Assembly (NCBI GenBank): GCA_011053005.1
Contig: DRHW01000037.1
Coordinates: 50,611-114,610, forward strand
DNA: 64,000 nt
Source: Methylophaga sp.
GTDB lineage: Bacteria > Pseudomonadota > Gammaproteobacteria > Nitrosococcales > Methylophagaceae
Direction: 5' to 3'
Positions 19,936-29,840 of this stretch are shown here, one piece after another. The translations under genes and the position numbers were made by a program. The notes under the pieces were generated by a model, which did no database searches, had not been told where the DNA came from, and was given only the letters and a program-made list of their open reading frames with translations. Position 1 is the first letter of the stretch. Every line of letters begins with the position of its first letter.

Positions 19936-20397
19936 ATGACGGCGCAACAATTACGTTACACATTAGTTGTTGCATCATTCTTACTGTTGGCAGGCTTTAT
20001 CAGCCCCATAATGACCATTACTCAGTTAGTCTGGATTGATCATTCCTTTTCTATCGTGTCAGGTATTTGGCAATTATGGCAACAAGATCACTTTGTGTTG
20101 TTTTTTGTTGTTGCAGGATTCAGCATTATTCTGCCGATTGCTAAAATAATCTTATTATTTAATCTCTTACATTCGAAAACCGAAAACGTTCATCACCGAA
20201 AACGCTTATTACAACTCATGCACAACTATGGCCGTTGGGCGATGCTTGATGTGATGGTAGTGGCTATGTTGATTGTCAGCGTCAAACTCGGTGCGATTGC
20301 CAGCATACAAATTCACGCAGGTTTATATGTCTTTGGCTTTGCAGTATTGCTGATTATGTTTATTACCCATCATATTGTAAAACTTTATGACATTTAA
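19936..20397 (+). CDS. PqiA-domain inner-membrane protein
   Basis: 153-aa membrane protein with four hydrophobic helices. FLLLAGFISPIMTI near the N-terminus, the LPIAKIILL segment and RLLQLMHNYGRWAMLDVMVVAML match the paraquat-inducible protein A domain. It is a single-domain form without the zinc-ribbon cysteines that precede each domain in full-length PqiA. The spacing (3 bases) suggests co-transcription with the helicase gene. Role unknown; PqiA proteins act with MCE proteins in envelope lipid transport, but no MCE gene is nearby. Confidence 0.82.
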   Translation: MTAQQLRYTLVVASFLLLAGFISPIMTITQLVWIDHSFSIVSGIWQLWQQDHFVLFFVVAGFSIILPIAKIILLFNLLHSKTENVHHRKRLLQLMHNYGRWAMLDVMVVAMLIVSVKLGAIASIQIHAGLYVFGFAVLLIMFITHHIVKLYDI

Positions 20398-20436
20398 TAA
20401 CCCTGCCTGAAGCACGTAGAATGGAAAAATACTTCT

Positions 20437-21753
20437 TTATTGCGTGATCAAAGTCGGAATAAAACCTTGTTCCTGCCCTGTTGCACTATAAGCATTTGCA
20501 GTCGCATAACCGACAACCGCGACTAATTGATCATCACAAAACAATAAGGGAATACGATCACGCTGCCAAGTTGGTATCTGCCATTGTTGAAACAAATGTT
20601 TAAGACTTTTATGCTGCCCTTGACCTGCTAAAACAATCTGCTCTCCACCACGGCGAAATTGTATTTTAAGACCGCTTGAAATAGCTTTTGATGATAATCC
20701 CTTCCCTGCTGTAGGTTTCCAGATTAATCTATCACCAGTGGCTAATTTAACCGGCTCCAAAGTATTACAGTGGATAGTTTCAGCTGCATTATGAAACTTG
20801 AGCGGCGACATAAAATAAAGATCATCTTGATAACGTCTTACCTCAACGCCACTCCACGATACTAAGGGTGTTTTATCGGTCCCCGCTAAACAGACTTCAT
20901 CAATGATTCGTTGTAAATTAATGGTCGAAGGTAAAACAAATTTTTGTAATTCAATGTGATAACGCAATACATTACGTTGTCTTGCTGGCGATATGCTCAG
21001 TAAGGATGCTATAGATAGTGTATTTTTGCGAGTCAGTAATAAAGACAAATCTTGCTGAGCAAGTTCTACCATTAACTCATTCGCCTCGGCACAATGTTGA
21101 GCAGAACGACTTAATGTTTTAGCAGCGCTAGGCCAGCGTTGTTCAATTAAAGGCCACAGTTGATGTCGAATATAGTTACGATTCCAACGTGTTTCAACAT
21201 TACTCGGATCTTCAATCCACTGTAGATCATGCTGTTTTGCATAGGCGATAATATCTGCTTGCGCGACGGCCAATAAAGGCCGCATGAGCATTATAGAATC
21301 AAGATGAGATTCCACAGCCATTGCTGACAAACCTTTCGGCCCCGCGCCACGTAAGAGTTGTAATAATAATGTTTCAGCTTGGTCGTGTTGATGTTGCGCC
21401 GTTAAAACAATATCGGTTGGGCCGACTAAACCAGCAATGGCTGTATAACGCGCTTTGCGTGCTGCAGCTTCTAAACCCAAGTCAGCAATATCAGTTACCG
21501 TAACCGTTAAACCATGAAACGGAACCTTTAAAGCAGCACATACTGATGCACAATGTTGTGTCCATTCTGTAGATTTGGCTTGCAAGCCGTGATCAACATG
21601 TACTACTTGTAAGTCAACAAGTTCAGCAACATCGCTTGTTGCCAAAATATGCAGTAATACATGTGAATCAACGCCGCCGCTATAAGCTAGCCAGATCTTT
21701 TTACCAGAGGAACGTCCTACAATATCGGCAATAACGGATTGTGGATTCAGCAT
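20437..21753 (-). CDS. tilS: tRNA(Ile)-lysidine synthase TilS
   Basis: Modifies C34 of the AUA-decoding tRNA-Ile to lysidine. The PP-loop ATPase motif WLAYSGGVDSHVLLH (about residues 21-35) is followed by VHVDHGLQ and the conserved AQHQHDQAETLLLQLLRG. Central and C-terminal TilS substrate domains follow, ending in the RRGGEQI...KHLFQQWQIPTWQRD block. At 438 aa it has the long gammaproteobacterial form. It lies 17 bases downstream of accA, a conserved neighbour pair. Confidence 0.95.
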   Translation of the reverse strand: MLNPQSVIADIVGRSSGKKIWLAYSGGVDSHVLLHILATSDVAELVDLQVVHVDHGLQAKSTEWTQHCASVCAALKVPFHGLTVTVTDIADLGLEAAARKARYTAIAGLVGPTDIVLTAQHQHDQAETLLLQLLRGAGPKGLSAMAVESHLDSIMLMRPLLAVAQADIIAYAKQHDLQWIEDPSNVETRWNRNYIRHQLWPLIEQRWPSAAKTLSRSAQHCAEANELMVELAQQDLSLLLTRKNTLSIASLLSISPARQRNVLRYHIELQKFVLPSTINLQRIIDEVCLAGTDKTPLVSWSGVEVRRYQDDLYFMSPLKFHNAAETIHCNTLEPVKLATGDRLIWKPTAGKGLSSKAISSGLKIQFRRGGEQIVLAGQGQHKSLKHLFQQWQIPTWQRDRIPLLFCDDQLVAVVGYATANAYSATGQEQGFIPTLITQ

Positions 21754-21770
21754 GATTTGAAATGAGTGGT

Positions 21771-22727
21771 TTAGCCCTCAAATTCACCATAGCTTAATAA
21801 ACGTGTTTGACGTTTCTCGATCAAACTTTCAATCGACATTTTTTCTAATTCACGCAATTTAACTTCAAGTGCATCTCTGACTCGTTCTGCCATTTCATCA
21901 AGATCACGATGAGCGCCACCTAAAGGTTCAGGAATGATGCGGTCAACTAAACCAAATCCTTTAAGCCGTTCAGATGTTACCCCTAATGTTTCGGCAGCAT
22001 CAGCAGCTCTTTCGGCACTTTTCCACAATATAGAAGCGCAACCTTCTGGTGAAATGACCGAATACACACTGTATTGCAACATCATCAAATGATCGCAAAC
22101 ACCAATAGCTAAGGCACCACCAGAACCACCTTCGCCAATAACGGTACTAATGATCGGCGTTTTAAGTTGTGCCATTTCAAATAAGTTACGTGCAATCGCT
22201 TCACTTTGGCCGCGTTCTTCTGCACCAATGCCTGGATATGCGCCTGGCGTATCAATAAAAGTGACAACGGGCATACCAAAACGTTCTGCCAATTTCATCA
22301 CACGTAAGGCTTTTCGATAACCTTCTGGACGAGGCATCCCGAAGTTACGGGCAATTTTTTCTTTAGTATCACGACCTTTTTGGTGACCAATAACCACAAC
22401 AGAACGGCCATTTAAACGACCAATACCGGTAATCAATGCGGTATCATCAGCATAAGCACGATCGCCGTGTAATTCTTCAAAGTCAGTAATAATGCGATGA
22501 ATATAATCTAAGGTATAAGGACGTTGTGGATGACGCGCCATTTGCGTCGTTTGCCACGGTGTAAGCGATGAGAAAATTGACTTGGTCAAGGACTCACTCT
22601 TTTCTTTTAACTTTTGAATTTCCTCAGTGATGTTTAAATCACTGTCGTTACTCATATAACGCAGCTCATCAATTTTTGCTTCTAATTCAGCAATAGGTTG
22701 TTCGTAGTCTAAGAAATTTACTTGCAT
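21771..22727 (-). CDS. accA: Acetyl-CoA carboxylase carboxyltransferase subunit alpha
   Basis: 318-aa alpha subunit of the carboxyltransferase for fatty-acid synthesis. [19 protein letters not shown], the central [23 protein letters not shown] (split here as [10 protein letters not shown] then AEERGQ) and [12 protein letters not shown] oxyanion-type motif are diagnostic. The C-terminal [10 protein letters not shown] helix is normal. Downstream tilS and upstream pilU are on the same strand. In many gammaproteobacteria accA directly follows dnaE; here pilU lies between. Confidence 0.97.
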   Translation of the reverse strand: MQVNFLDYEQPIAELEAKIDELRYMSNDSDLNITEEIQKLKEKSESLTKSIFSSLTPWQTTQMARHPQRPYTLDYIHRIITDFEELHGDRAYADDTALITGIGRLNGRSVVVIGHQKGRDTKEKIARNFGMPRPEGYRKALRVMKLAERFGMPVVTFIDTPGAYPGIGAEERGQSEAIARNLFEMAQLKTPIISTVIGEGGSGGALAIGVCDHLMMLQYSVYSVISPEGCASILWKSAERAADAAETLGVTSERLKGFGLVDRIIPEPLGGAHRDLDEMAERVRDALEVKLRELEKMSIESLIEKRQTRLLSYGEFEG

Positions 22728-22784
22728 TTTTGATACCTTAATTTGAAATCTTCGATGAATTATACACGCTTAATCCTGAGCGTT

Positions 22785-23885
22785 TTATCCCAATATTAGC
22801 TCACTGGTATTATCGTCGCCGACATCACCACTCATACGAATAGCTAAGCTTAAATCATTCTTAGAATCGGCATTACTAATGGCTTCTTCAAGGGTGATTT
22901 TATCTTCGCGATATAATTTTAATAATGATTGATCAAATGTCACCATGCCTTCTTCATTACTGTCAGTCATCACGGCTTTTATGTCTCCCACATTACCTTT
23001 AGCAATTAACTCTGCAATATAGGGTGTATTTAACATCACCTCGACAGCTGGAACCCGAATTTTATCTGTTTTGGCAATGATCAAACGTTGAGAAATAATG
23101 GCGCGAATATTAAGTGAAATATCCATCATTAATTGACGATGGCCCGCTTCAGGGAAGAAGTTCATAATGCGATCTAAAGTCTGATTGGCATTATTAGCAT
23201 GCAATGTAGCCAAACATAAATGACCTGTTTCTGCATAGGAAATCGCAAACTTCATCGTTTCCATATCACGAATTTCACCAATCAAAATCACATCAGGCGC
23301 TTCTCGCAACGCATTTTTCAAAGCATTGCCATACGACAAAGTATCAATGCCGACTTCACGTTGCTGAACGATAGACTTTTCATGGGTATGAATAAATTCT
23401 AAGGGATCTTCAATCGTTAAAATATGAGAAGCTGAATGTCGATTACGATGACCGATCATCGCTGCTAACGTTGTTGATTTACCTGAGCCAGTCGCGCCTA
23501 CAACGAGTACTAAGCCTCTTTTATCCATGATGATATCGCCTAAAATAGGCGGTAAATTCATCTCAGTAAAATTAGGAATATGCGCTTGGATATAACGGAT
23601 AACAATTGAGACTTCGCCTCGTTGCAGAAAGATATTAACCCTAAAACGACCCACACTTTTCAGTGGAATAGCAAAGTTCATTTCCAGTGTTTCTTCAAAC
23701 ACAATCACTTGCTCTGGCGACATTATTTTATAGGCTAATTCTTTCACCAGTCCCGGAATCATCTTCTCTGAACCAACCGCACGAATCACACCTTCGATTT
23801 TGATTTGTGGTTCTGTTCCCGTACAGAAAAATAGATCTGAGGCATTTTTATCCGCCATCAATTTTAAATAAGGTATTATATCCAT
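22785..23885 (-). CDS. pilU: Type IV pilus retraction ATPase PilU
   Basis: 366-aa secretion ATPase. The N-terminal MDIIPYLKLMADKNASDLFFCTG matches PilU in place of PilT's shorter start. Walker A GATGSGKSTTLAAMIG, the Asp box ILTIEDPLEF, Walker B VILIGEIRD and the His box ATLHANNAN are present. The C-terminal tail after residue 330 (DKITLEEAISNADSKNDL) is the PilU type. PilU assists PilT in pilus retraction; pilT is not in the window. It is placed between dnaE and accA. Confidence 0.88.
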   Translation of the reverse strand: MDIIPYLKLMADKNASDLFFCTGTEPQIKIEGVIRAVGSEKMIPGLVKELAYKIMSPEQVIVFEETLEMNFAIPLKSVGRFRVNIFLQRGEVSIVIRYIQAHIPNFTEMNLPPILGDIIMDKRGLVLVVGATGSGKSTTLAAMIGHRNRHSASHILTIEDPLEFIHTHEKSIVQQREVGIDTLSYGNALKNALREAPDVILIGEIRDMETMKFAISYAETGHLCLATLHANNANQTLDRIMNFFPEAGHRQLMMDISLNIRAIISQRLIIAKTDKIRVPAVEVMLNTPYIAELIAKGNVGDIKAVMTDSNEEGMVTFDQSLLKLYREDKITLEEAISNADSKNDLSLAIRMSGDVGDDNTSELILG

Positions 23886-24080
23886 GCCAAATTCTCTTTT
23901 AAATTCAATCTAGTAAGTATAATTAATTATTACCACACAACATATTGGTTAGCGATTAATCATGTATTTCCTGTCTACGTTATCACATCAGTAATTATCG
24001 TAAATTAATGCTCAACAATTCCGAACGGATAATGCCGTTTTTGCAGGTTATTCGCTACCGACCACATCTCATTTTAACGA
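23886..24080. other. Intergenic gap between dnaE and pilU
   Basis: 195 bases between the end of dnaE and the start of pilU, both on the minus strand. The sequence is AT-rich and non-coding. It should hold the pilU promoter. I see no strong hairpin followed by a T-run and no convincing sigma-factor site. Confidence 0.5.
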
Positions 24081-27000
24081 CTAATAAGTCATCCTGACCG
24101 CACTCACCGCTGGCAAGGCTGATAATTGAGTCATTAACTCATCACTAGGCGACACTTTCCAATCATCGCCTAGACGAATTAGAGTGCGCGCCGCCTGATT
24201 GATATATTCTAATTCAACGGTTACCAAACCTGCTTTGAATGGAAATAAAGTTGCTTGTAAAGAATCGGTTAAATTATCGACACCCACCTGATTATCGATG
24301 GTAATCAATAAAGATTTGCCACACATCTCACGCGCTCGAGCAATATCATAAACCGTATCTGCCGTTGCCGCTAAACCGCCGGTAAAGTTATCTTGGCCAA
24401 TTTTACCCTGCATTACGACGAGCTTATCGGGTTGTAATACAGATTGATATTGTTCATAAACCTCAGCAAAAACGCGTACTTCGAGCCGTGCAGTTTGATC
24501 ATCTAAGGTAATAAAAGCCATTCTGCCGCCGTTTCGACCTTTCATAGTACGAATCGCCACAATCAAACCCGCAGTAATAACGGGGATTTCATTACGCTGA
24601 TAACCTTTAGCCTCAGGAGCATCTAATTCATTAATTCTTTTCGGGATGAATTTGGCTAATTCATCAATATAACGATCGATAGGATGACCACTTAAATATA
24701 AACCGAGGGTTTCTTTTTCAGCGATTAATAACTGTTCTTCCGACCACTCTGGCGCTTCATTTAACGGTTCTTCAATATGCTCTTGTTCATCGGCAATCAT
24801 CAAACCAAACATGTCATTTTGACCACTATCATTATTACGACGGTGTTGATCAGCAATTTGTAAGGCTTTAGTTAAGCTCGCAGCTAAACTCGCACGATGC
24901 CCACCTAATGAATCTAATGCACCAGATTTTACTAAGGAATCCATCACGCGTCGGTTGATTTTTTTCATATCAACACGCTGACAAAAATCAAACAAACTGG
25001 TGAAAGGTTTGCCCTTTTCGCGTTCTTCAATAATCCCAGCTAGCGCCGCTTCACCGACACCTTTAATTGCACCTAAACCGTAACGAACAGAAGATTCATC
25101 TTCTACCGTAAATTTGATTTTACTGTGATTCACATCAGGCGGTAATACGGTGAGTTTCATATCCCGACATTCATCGATTAAACCGACCACTTTATCGGTA
25201 TTATCCATATCAGCCGATAATACCGCCGCCATAAAGGCCGCGGGATAATGGGCTTTGAGCCATGCCGTTTGATAAGCAACAAGCGCATATGCCGCGGAGT
25301 GAGATTTATTGAAACCATACTCGGCGAATTTTTCCATCAAATCAAAGATCGGTCCTGCCGTCTTTTCATCGATGTCACGTTTTTGTGCACCCTCTAAGAA
25401 TAAAGCACGTTGTTGTGCCATTTCTTCAGCTTTTTTCTTACCCATCGCGCGGCGCAACATATCCGCACCACCCAAACTATATCCTGCTAATACTTGGGCG
25501 ATTTGCATTACTTGTTCTTGATAAACAATAACCCCGTAGGTTGGTTTTAATACGGGTTCAAGATCAGGATGTGGATAATCAACTTTCGCGCGACCGTGTT
25601 TACGATTCACAAAGTCATCAACCATGCCCGATTGCAAAGGTCCGGGGCGGAACAAGGCCACTAAAGCGACAATATCTTCAAAAGTATCCGGTTGTAAACG
25701 CTTGATCAGCTCTTTCATACCACGTGATTCAAGCTGGAAAACGGCGGTGGTTTCAGCACGTTTTAAAAGGTCGTAACTCGCTTTATCATCCAAAGGTAAG
25801 TTTGTAATATCGATTTTAGCGGCTTGGTCAGGCGGTAACATCGCCTTCACATTTTTCACCGCCCAATCAATGACAGTCAGCGTTTTTAAACCCAAGAAAT
25901 CGAATTTAACCAAACCAACGCTTTCAACGTCATCTTTGTCATATTGCGAAACCAAACCAGCGCCATTGTCTTCACAATAAATCGGTGTGTATTCAGTCAA
26001 TGCTTTGGGCGCAATAACAACACCACCAGCATGTTTACCGACATTACGCGTCAAACCTTCTAGCTGCAAAGCAAGATCAATTAAGGTTTTAACATCTTCT
26101 TCTTTTTCGTAACGCTCCTTTAACAAAGGCTCTTGTTCCATCGCCTTAGTCAGGGTCATTTTTATTTCAAACGGCACTAATTTAGCCAGACCATCCACTA
26201 AACCATATGGAAAACCTAAAACCCGACCGACATCACGCAATACCGCTTTGGCAGCCATCGTACCGTAGGTGATAATTTGCGATACATGGTCACGACCATA
26301 ATGCTGTGATACATATTCGATAACGCGATCACGGCCTTCCATACAAAAATCGATATCAAAATCCGGTAGCGATACCCGCTCAGGATTCAAAAATCGTTCA
26401 AATAACAAATCGTATTGCAGCGGATCAATATCGGTAATTTTTAAGGCATAAGCCACTAAAGAACCCGCACCTGAACCCCGTCCAGGTCCAACCGGAACTT
26501 CGTTGTTTTTAGACCACTTGATGAAATCGGCAACGATTAAGAAATAACCGGGAAAGCCCATTTCATTAATTACGTCTAATTCAACCTGCAAGCGATCTTC
26601 GTATTCTTTACGATTATCAGCCAACACATCAGGATCGGGAAATAACACTGGCAAGCGTTCTTCTAAACCTTCAAACGATTCTTGGCTAAAAAATTCGGCA
26701 ATCGTCATGCCTTCTGGCACAGGGAAATCAGGTAAGAAATGTTCGCCTAACGTCAGTTCAAGATTGCAGCGTTTCGCAATCTCAATGGTATTTTCAATTG
26801 CCTCAGGAATATCACTAAACAAGTCGATCATTTCGGCAGGTGTACGTAAATACTGCTCTGGCGAATAATTACGTGGACGACGAGGATCGTCTAATAAACG
26901 GCCTTCATTGATACATACTTTTGCTTCATGCGCTTCAAAATTGTCAGTGACTAAAAAGCGTACATCGTTAGTAGCAACCACTGGCAAATCATGTTTTATC

Positions 27001-27563
27001 GCAAGATCTAACGCTGCATTAATATAACGTTCTTCATCTTCACGACCAGTACGAACGAGTTCTACATATAATCTATCGGGAAATAAGGTTTGCCAATGTG
27101 TGGCAATCGCATCCGCTTCATCGGACAGATTATTGAGTAAAGATCGTCCAAAAAGCCCATCACGCGTGCCAGATAAACAGATCAAACCATCACTTTGACC
27201 ATTCAACCACGCCAAATCCAGCATCGGCACACCGAGATGTTGGCCTTCCATATAAGCACGAGATAACAATCGAGAAAGATTATGGTAACCAACCATATCC
27301 TGACAAAGCAGCACACAACGACTGCTTTTTTTAATATCATCAGGATCGCGTAATCGTACATCGGCACCAATAATGGGTTTTAATCCAGCTCGTTGCGCGG
27401 CTGTATAAAGCTTCACTGTGGCAAAAAAGTTATGCTGATCCGTAATTGCAATCGCTGGCATGCCAGCATCCGCAACGGCGGCGACTAACGGTTTAATTCG
27501 AACTAAACCATCCACCAAAGAATATTCAGTATGCAGATGTAAATGGACAAACTCGGCCGTCAT
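24081..27563 (-). CDS. dnaE: DNA polymerase III alpha subunit
   Basis: Replicative polymerase catalytic subunit, 1160 aa, normal for the family. The PHP domain starts FVHLHLHTEYSLVDG. Palm-domain catalytic aspartates lie in LPDFDIDF (about residues 400-407) and in the later KFDFLGLKTL block. GPGRGSGAGSLVAYAL is the conserved fingers/palm entry. The beta-clamp, HhH and OB-fold C-terminal regions follow. It is transcribed with pilU, accA and tilS downstream on the same strand. Confidence 0.98.
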   Translation of the reverse strand: MTAEFVHLHLHTEYSLVDGLVRIKPLVAAVADAGMPAIAITDQHNFFATVKLYTAAQRAGLKPIIGADVRLRDPDDIKKSSRCVLLCQDMVGYHNLSRLLSRAYMEGQHLGVPMLDLAWLNGQSDGLICLSGTRDGLFGRSLLNNLSDEADAIATHWQTLFPDRLYVELVRTGREDEERYINAALDLAIKHDLPVVATNDVRFLVTDNFEAHEAKVCINEGRLLDDPRRPRNYSPEQYLRTPAEMIDLFSDIPEAIENTIEIAKRCNLELTLGEHFLPDFPVPEGMTIAEFFSQESFEGLEERLPVLFPDPDVLADNRKEYEDRLQVELDVINEMGFPGYFLIVADFIKWSKNNEVPVGPGRGSGAGSLVAYALKITDIDPLQYDLLFERFLNPERVSLPDFDIDFCMEGRDRVIEYVSQHYGRDHVSQIITYGTMAAKAVLRDVGRVLGFPYGLVDGLAKLVPFEIKMTLTKAMEQEPLLKERYEKEEDVKTLIDLALQLEGLTRNVGKHAGGVVIAPKALTEYTPIYCEDNGAGLVSQYDKDDVESVGLVKFDFLGLKTLTVIDWAVKNVKAMLPPDQAAKIDITNLPLDDKASYDLLKRAETTAVFQLESRGMKELIKRLQPDTFEDIVALVALFRPGPLQSGMVDDFVNRKHGRAKVDYPHPDLEPVLKPTYGVIVYQEQVMQIAQVLAGYSLGGADMLRRAMGKKKAEEMAQQRALFLEGAQKRDIDEKTAGPIFDLMEKFAEYGFNKSHSAAYALVAYQTAWLKAHYPAAFMAAVLSADMDNTDKVVGLIDECRDMKLTVLPPDVNHSKIKFTVEDESSVRYGLGAIKGVGEAALAGIIEEREKGKPFTSLFDFCQRVDMKKINRRVMDSLVKSGALDSLGGHRASLAASLTKALQIADQHRRNNDSGQNDMFGLMIADEQEHIEEPLNEAPEWSEEQLLIAEKETLGLYLSGHPIDRYIDELAKFIPKRINELDAPEAKGYQRNEIPVITAGLIVAIRTMKGRNGGRMAFITLDDQTARLEVRVFAEVYEQYQSVLQPDKLVVMQGKIGQDNFTGGLAATADTVYDIARAREMCGKSLLITIDNQVGVDNLTDSLQATLFPFKAGLVTVELEYINQAARTLIRLGDDWKVSPSDELMTQLSALPAVSAVRMTY

Positions 27564-27698
27564 ATCGTTTCACTCAAGTTACTATGTAAAAGCTTAAAAT
27601 CAGACAGATTCATCTGACCAAAGGCACTATCGACAATAACTTCATTTTGCCGTTTGTCAGCCATCAATAACTGACAAATTTTTAACATCCATCTCATG

Positions 27699-28742
27699 CT
27701 AGATTAAGGTTCTTTCCGGATCAGGCGCATATTCCAATATCATATTTGCCGCTTCTTTCCATTCTTCACTGGCGAATAATTCTTCTCGTTCCATGCCATG
27801 TCGACCGTGTAAACGCACCAGTCGCATATGTCTCAACGCATCATCTTTTACTTTCAAACCATCAATTACTTGAATGACGCTTTCTGGTTTATTACACACT
27901 AAAACCATGTCACAACCTGCATCTAATGCCGCTTCTGCACGTTCTAAAGAATTACCCATTATCGCCGCACCTTCCATGCTGAGATCGTCACTCAATACTG
28001 CGCCTTGAAAACCTAAGCGATCGCGTAGTATTTCTTTAATCCAATATGGTGAAAACCCGGCAGGCAAACTATCACATTGTTCATACACAATATGCGCCGG
28101 CATAATGCCTGCTAATTCTGTTTTACATAAACGACTAAACGGCAAAATATCGGCTTTAATCATATCTTCAAAATGACGTGAATCAACCGGCAAACCTAAG
28201 TGTGAATCAACTTCAACAGCGCCATGACCGGGAAAATGTTTGCCCACGGCTGGCATCCACGCTCGTTTCATACCTTGAATATAGGCATAAGCCATGGATG
28301 CTACGGCTTCAGGATCACGATGAAAGGCACGATCACCAATGATTTCACTTACGCCATAATCCAAATCTAAAACCGGTGCAAAACTAAAATCGACGCCAAC
28401 GGCACGTAATTCCGCCGCCATTAACCAACCCGTTTTTTCGGCATATTCTAATGTTTGTTGAGGATGTTGCTTATAGTGTTTGCCTAATGAACCAATCGGC
28501 GGCAAACGAGTAAAACCTGTTCTAAAACGTTGAACTCGCCCGCCTTCATGATCAACTGAAATAATCAGATGTGGTTCACGCAAGGCACGAATACTGGCAG
28601 TTAATGCCGCCACTTGTTCAGGAGATTCGTAGTTACGACTAAATAAGATGACACCACCGACCAGTGGATGTCGCAATATGTCACGTTCTTGTTCGCTTAG
28701 TTCCAAACCAAGCACATCGACCATTAATGGGCCTAATGTCAT
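27699..28742 (-). CDS. nagZ: Beta-N-acetylhexosaminidase NagZ
   Basis: Cytoplasmic peptidoglycan-recycling enzyme of glycoside hydrolase family 3, 347 aa. VGGVILFSRN, SVDHEGGRVQRF and the catalytic-loop KHFPGHGAVEVDSH are characteristic, and VLSDDLSMEGA carries the nucleophile Asp (in SDD). It removes GlcNAc from anhydro-muropeptides. An L,D-transpeptidase gene lies 11 bases upstream on the same strand, so two cell-wall genes may be co-expressed. Confidence 0.95.
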   Translation of the reverse strand: MTLGPLMVDVLGLELSEQERDILRHPLVGGVILFSRNYESPEQVAALTASIRALREPHLIISVDHEGGRVQRFRTGFTRLPPIGSLGKHYKQHPQQTLEYAEKTGWLMAAELRAVGVDFSFAPVLDLDYGVSEIIGDRAFHRDPEAVASMAYAYIQGMKRAWMPAVGKHFPGHGAVEVDSHLGLPVDSRHFEDMIKADILPFSRLCKTELAGIMPAHIVYEQCDSLPAGFSPYWIKEILRDRLGFQGAVLSDDLSMEGAAIMGNSLERAEAALDAGCDMVLVCNKPESVIQVIDGLKVKDDALRHMRLVRLHGRHGMEREELFASEEWKEAANMILEYAPDPERTLI

Positions 28743-28753
28743 ATTCCAACCCT

Positions 28754-29230
28754 TTATTCATGAATATACACACGCGTACCTGGCACAACCAGATCAAATA
28801 GCGTCAGCAAATCTTTATTATGCAAACGAATACAACCATGAGACAAAGCCTCGCCCATCGGCAAACTATCAGGGCAACCATGGATGTAGATAAAACGCTG
28901 CATTGTATCAACATTTGCCAAACGATTTTTGCCCAATTCGAGTCCACTAAGCCATAAAATTCGTGTCAGGATCCAATCACGCTTGGGAAATTGCCTGCCC
29001 AGTTCAGGCGTATATATTTCACCGGTAGGCCTGCGACCTTTAAAGACCGTGTTTTCGGGCAAACCTGCACCAATAAATGCACGAATTTCATGTAAACCTC
29101 GCGGCGTGCAACCACTATCTTTTTGTTCACCAGCACCATTTAAAGCAGTAGACACCGGCGCTTCGAATAGCAAATCACCATCGTGAGTTAACATGCAGGT
29201 TTGTAGACTAATAGAAATATCGAGAATCAT
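28754..29230 (-). CDS. Short L,D-transpeptidase (YkuD domain)
   Basis: 158-aa protein consisting essentially of a YkuD domain. The catalytic motif is SHGCIRLHNKDLL near the C-terminus, with the upstream His in IYIHGCPDS. No clear signal peptide is seen (MILDISISLQTCMLTHDG), so secretion is uncertain. Similar short proteins form or edit 3-3 peptidoglycan cross-links or attach lipoproteins. It precedes nagZ by 11 bases on the same strand. Confidence 0.85.
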   Translation of the reverse strand: MILDISISLQTCMLTHDGDLLFEAPVSTALNGAGEQKDSGCTPRGLHEIRAFIGAGLPENTVFKGRRPTGEIYTPELGRQFPKRDWILTRILWLSGLELGKNRLANVDTMQRFIYIHGCPDSLPMGEALSHGCIRLHNKDLLTLFDLVVPGTRVYIHE

Positions 29231-29286
29231 CGTAATAAGTATAACCTCATATTAGGTTGATATCTGTGCGGACAGATTTAATCATC

Positions 29287-29706
29287 TTATGGTTGATTTA
29301 TCACTTCAATAAACCATTCGGGCTGCATGTCATCAAAGTCTGTGCGACTATTTGATGATAAATAGTTTGCCGAATCTAGCACAACAGCTTGGCCTTCTAC
29401 TCGTTTAAACACAACCCAGTGCCAAAAATTTTTATCATCTTGTTGGTGATGTTTAATGGCCAGTAATGCAAGATCAGGTAATGCGCCCCAAGACTTAAAA
29501 GGAATTTCATGAGCAGACACGTCAACATGAAATTTCGCCAACATTTTCCTTACATACTGTGTATCAGACCAAAGCGATTTATCATCGGCATAAATACCCA
29601 TCGCATTGGCTATCGCTTTCATTTCCGAATACGTTTTCCCCAAAATATTCGCAACAGATGCAATTCCGCATCCGGTCGTTTCTTCTTGTATTACAGGCTT
29701 TAGCAT
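29287..29706 (-). CDS. C39-like cysteine peptidase family protein
   Basis: 139-aa protein with a papain-like C39 fold signature: Cys in ETTGCGIASVANIL (residue 13), His in NFWHWVVF (about 97) and Asp in VVLDSANY (about 111). The triad spacing is that of stand-alone C39-like domains. No transporter or signal peptide is attached. Whether it cleaves a peptide is unknown. It ends 56 bases before the L,D-transpeptidase start and borders the accessory region. Confidence 0.78.
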   Translation of the reverse strand: MLKPVIQEETTGCGIASVANILGKTYSEMKAIANAMGIYADDKSLWSDTQYVRKMLAKFHVDVSAHEIPFKSWGALPDLALLAIKHHQQDDKNFWHWVVFKRVEGQAVVLDSANYLSSNSRTDFDDMQPEWFIEVINQP

Positions 29707-29840
29707 CTATTTTTCCTAATTTTTTAATCTATGCTGACATGCTAATAGTAGACAAACTCAAGCTATGCGACAGCACATAGCATAAAATCAACTATCGATT
29801 TCATCTGCTCATCTATATTAAAGGCTTGTGATTAACTGTC

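Noticed and set aside
25309..25521. Reading frame antisense to dnaE
   Set aside because: Lies wholly inside a strongly conserved gene and has no independent support.
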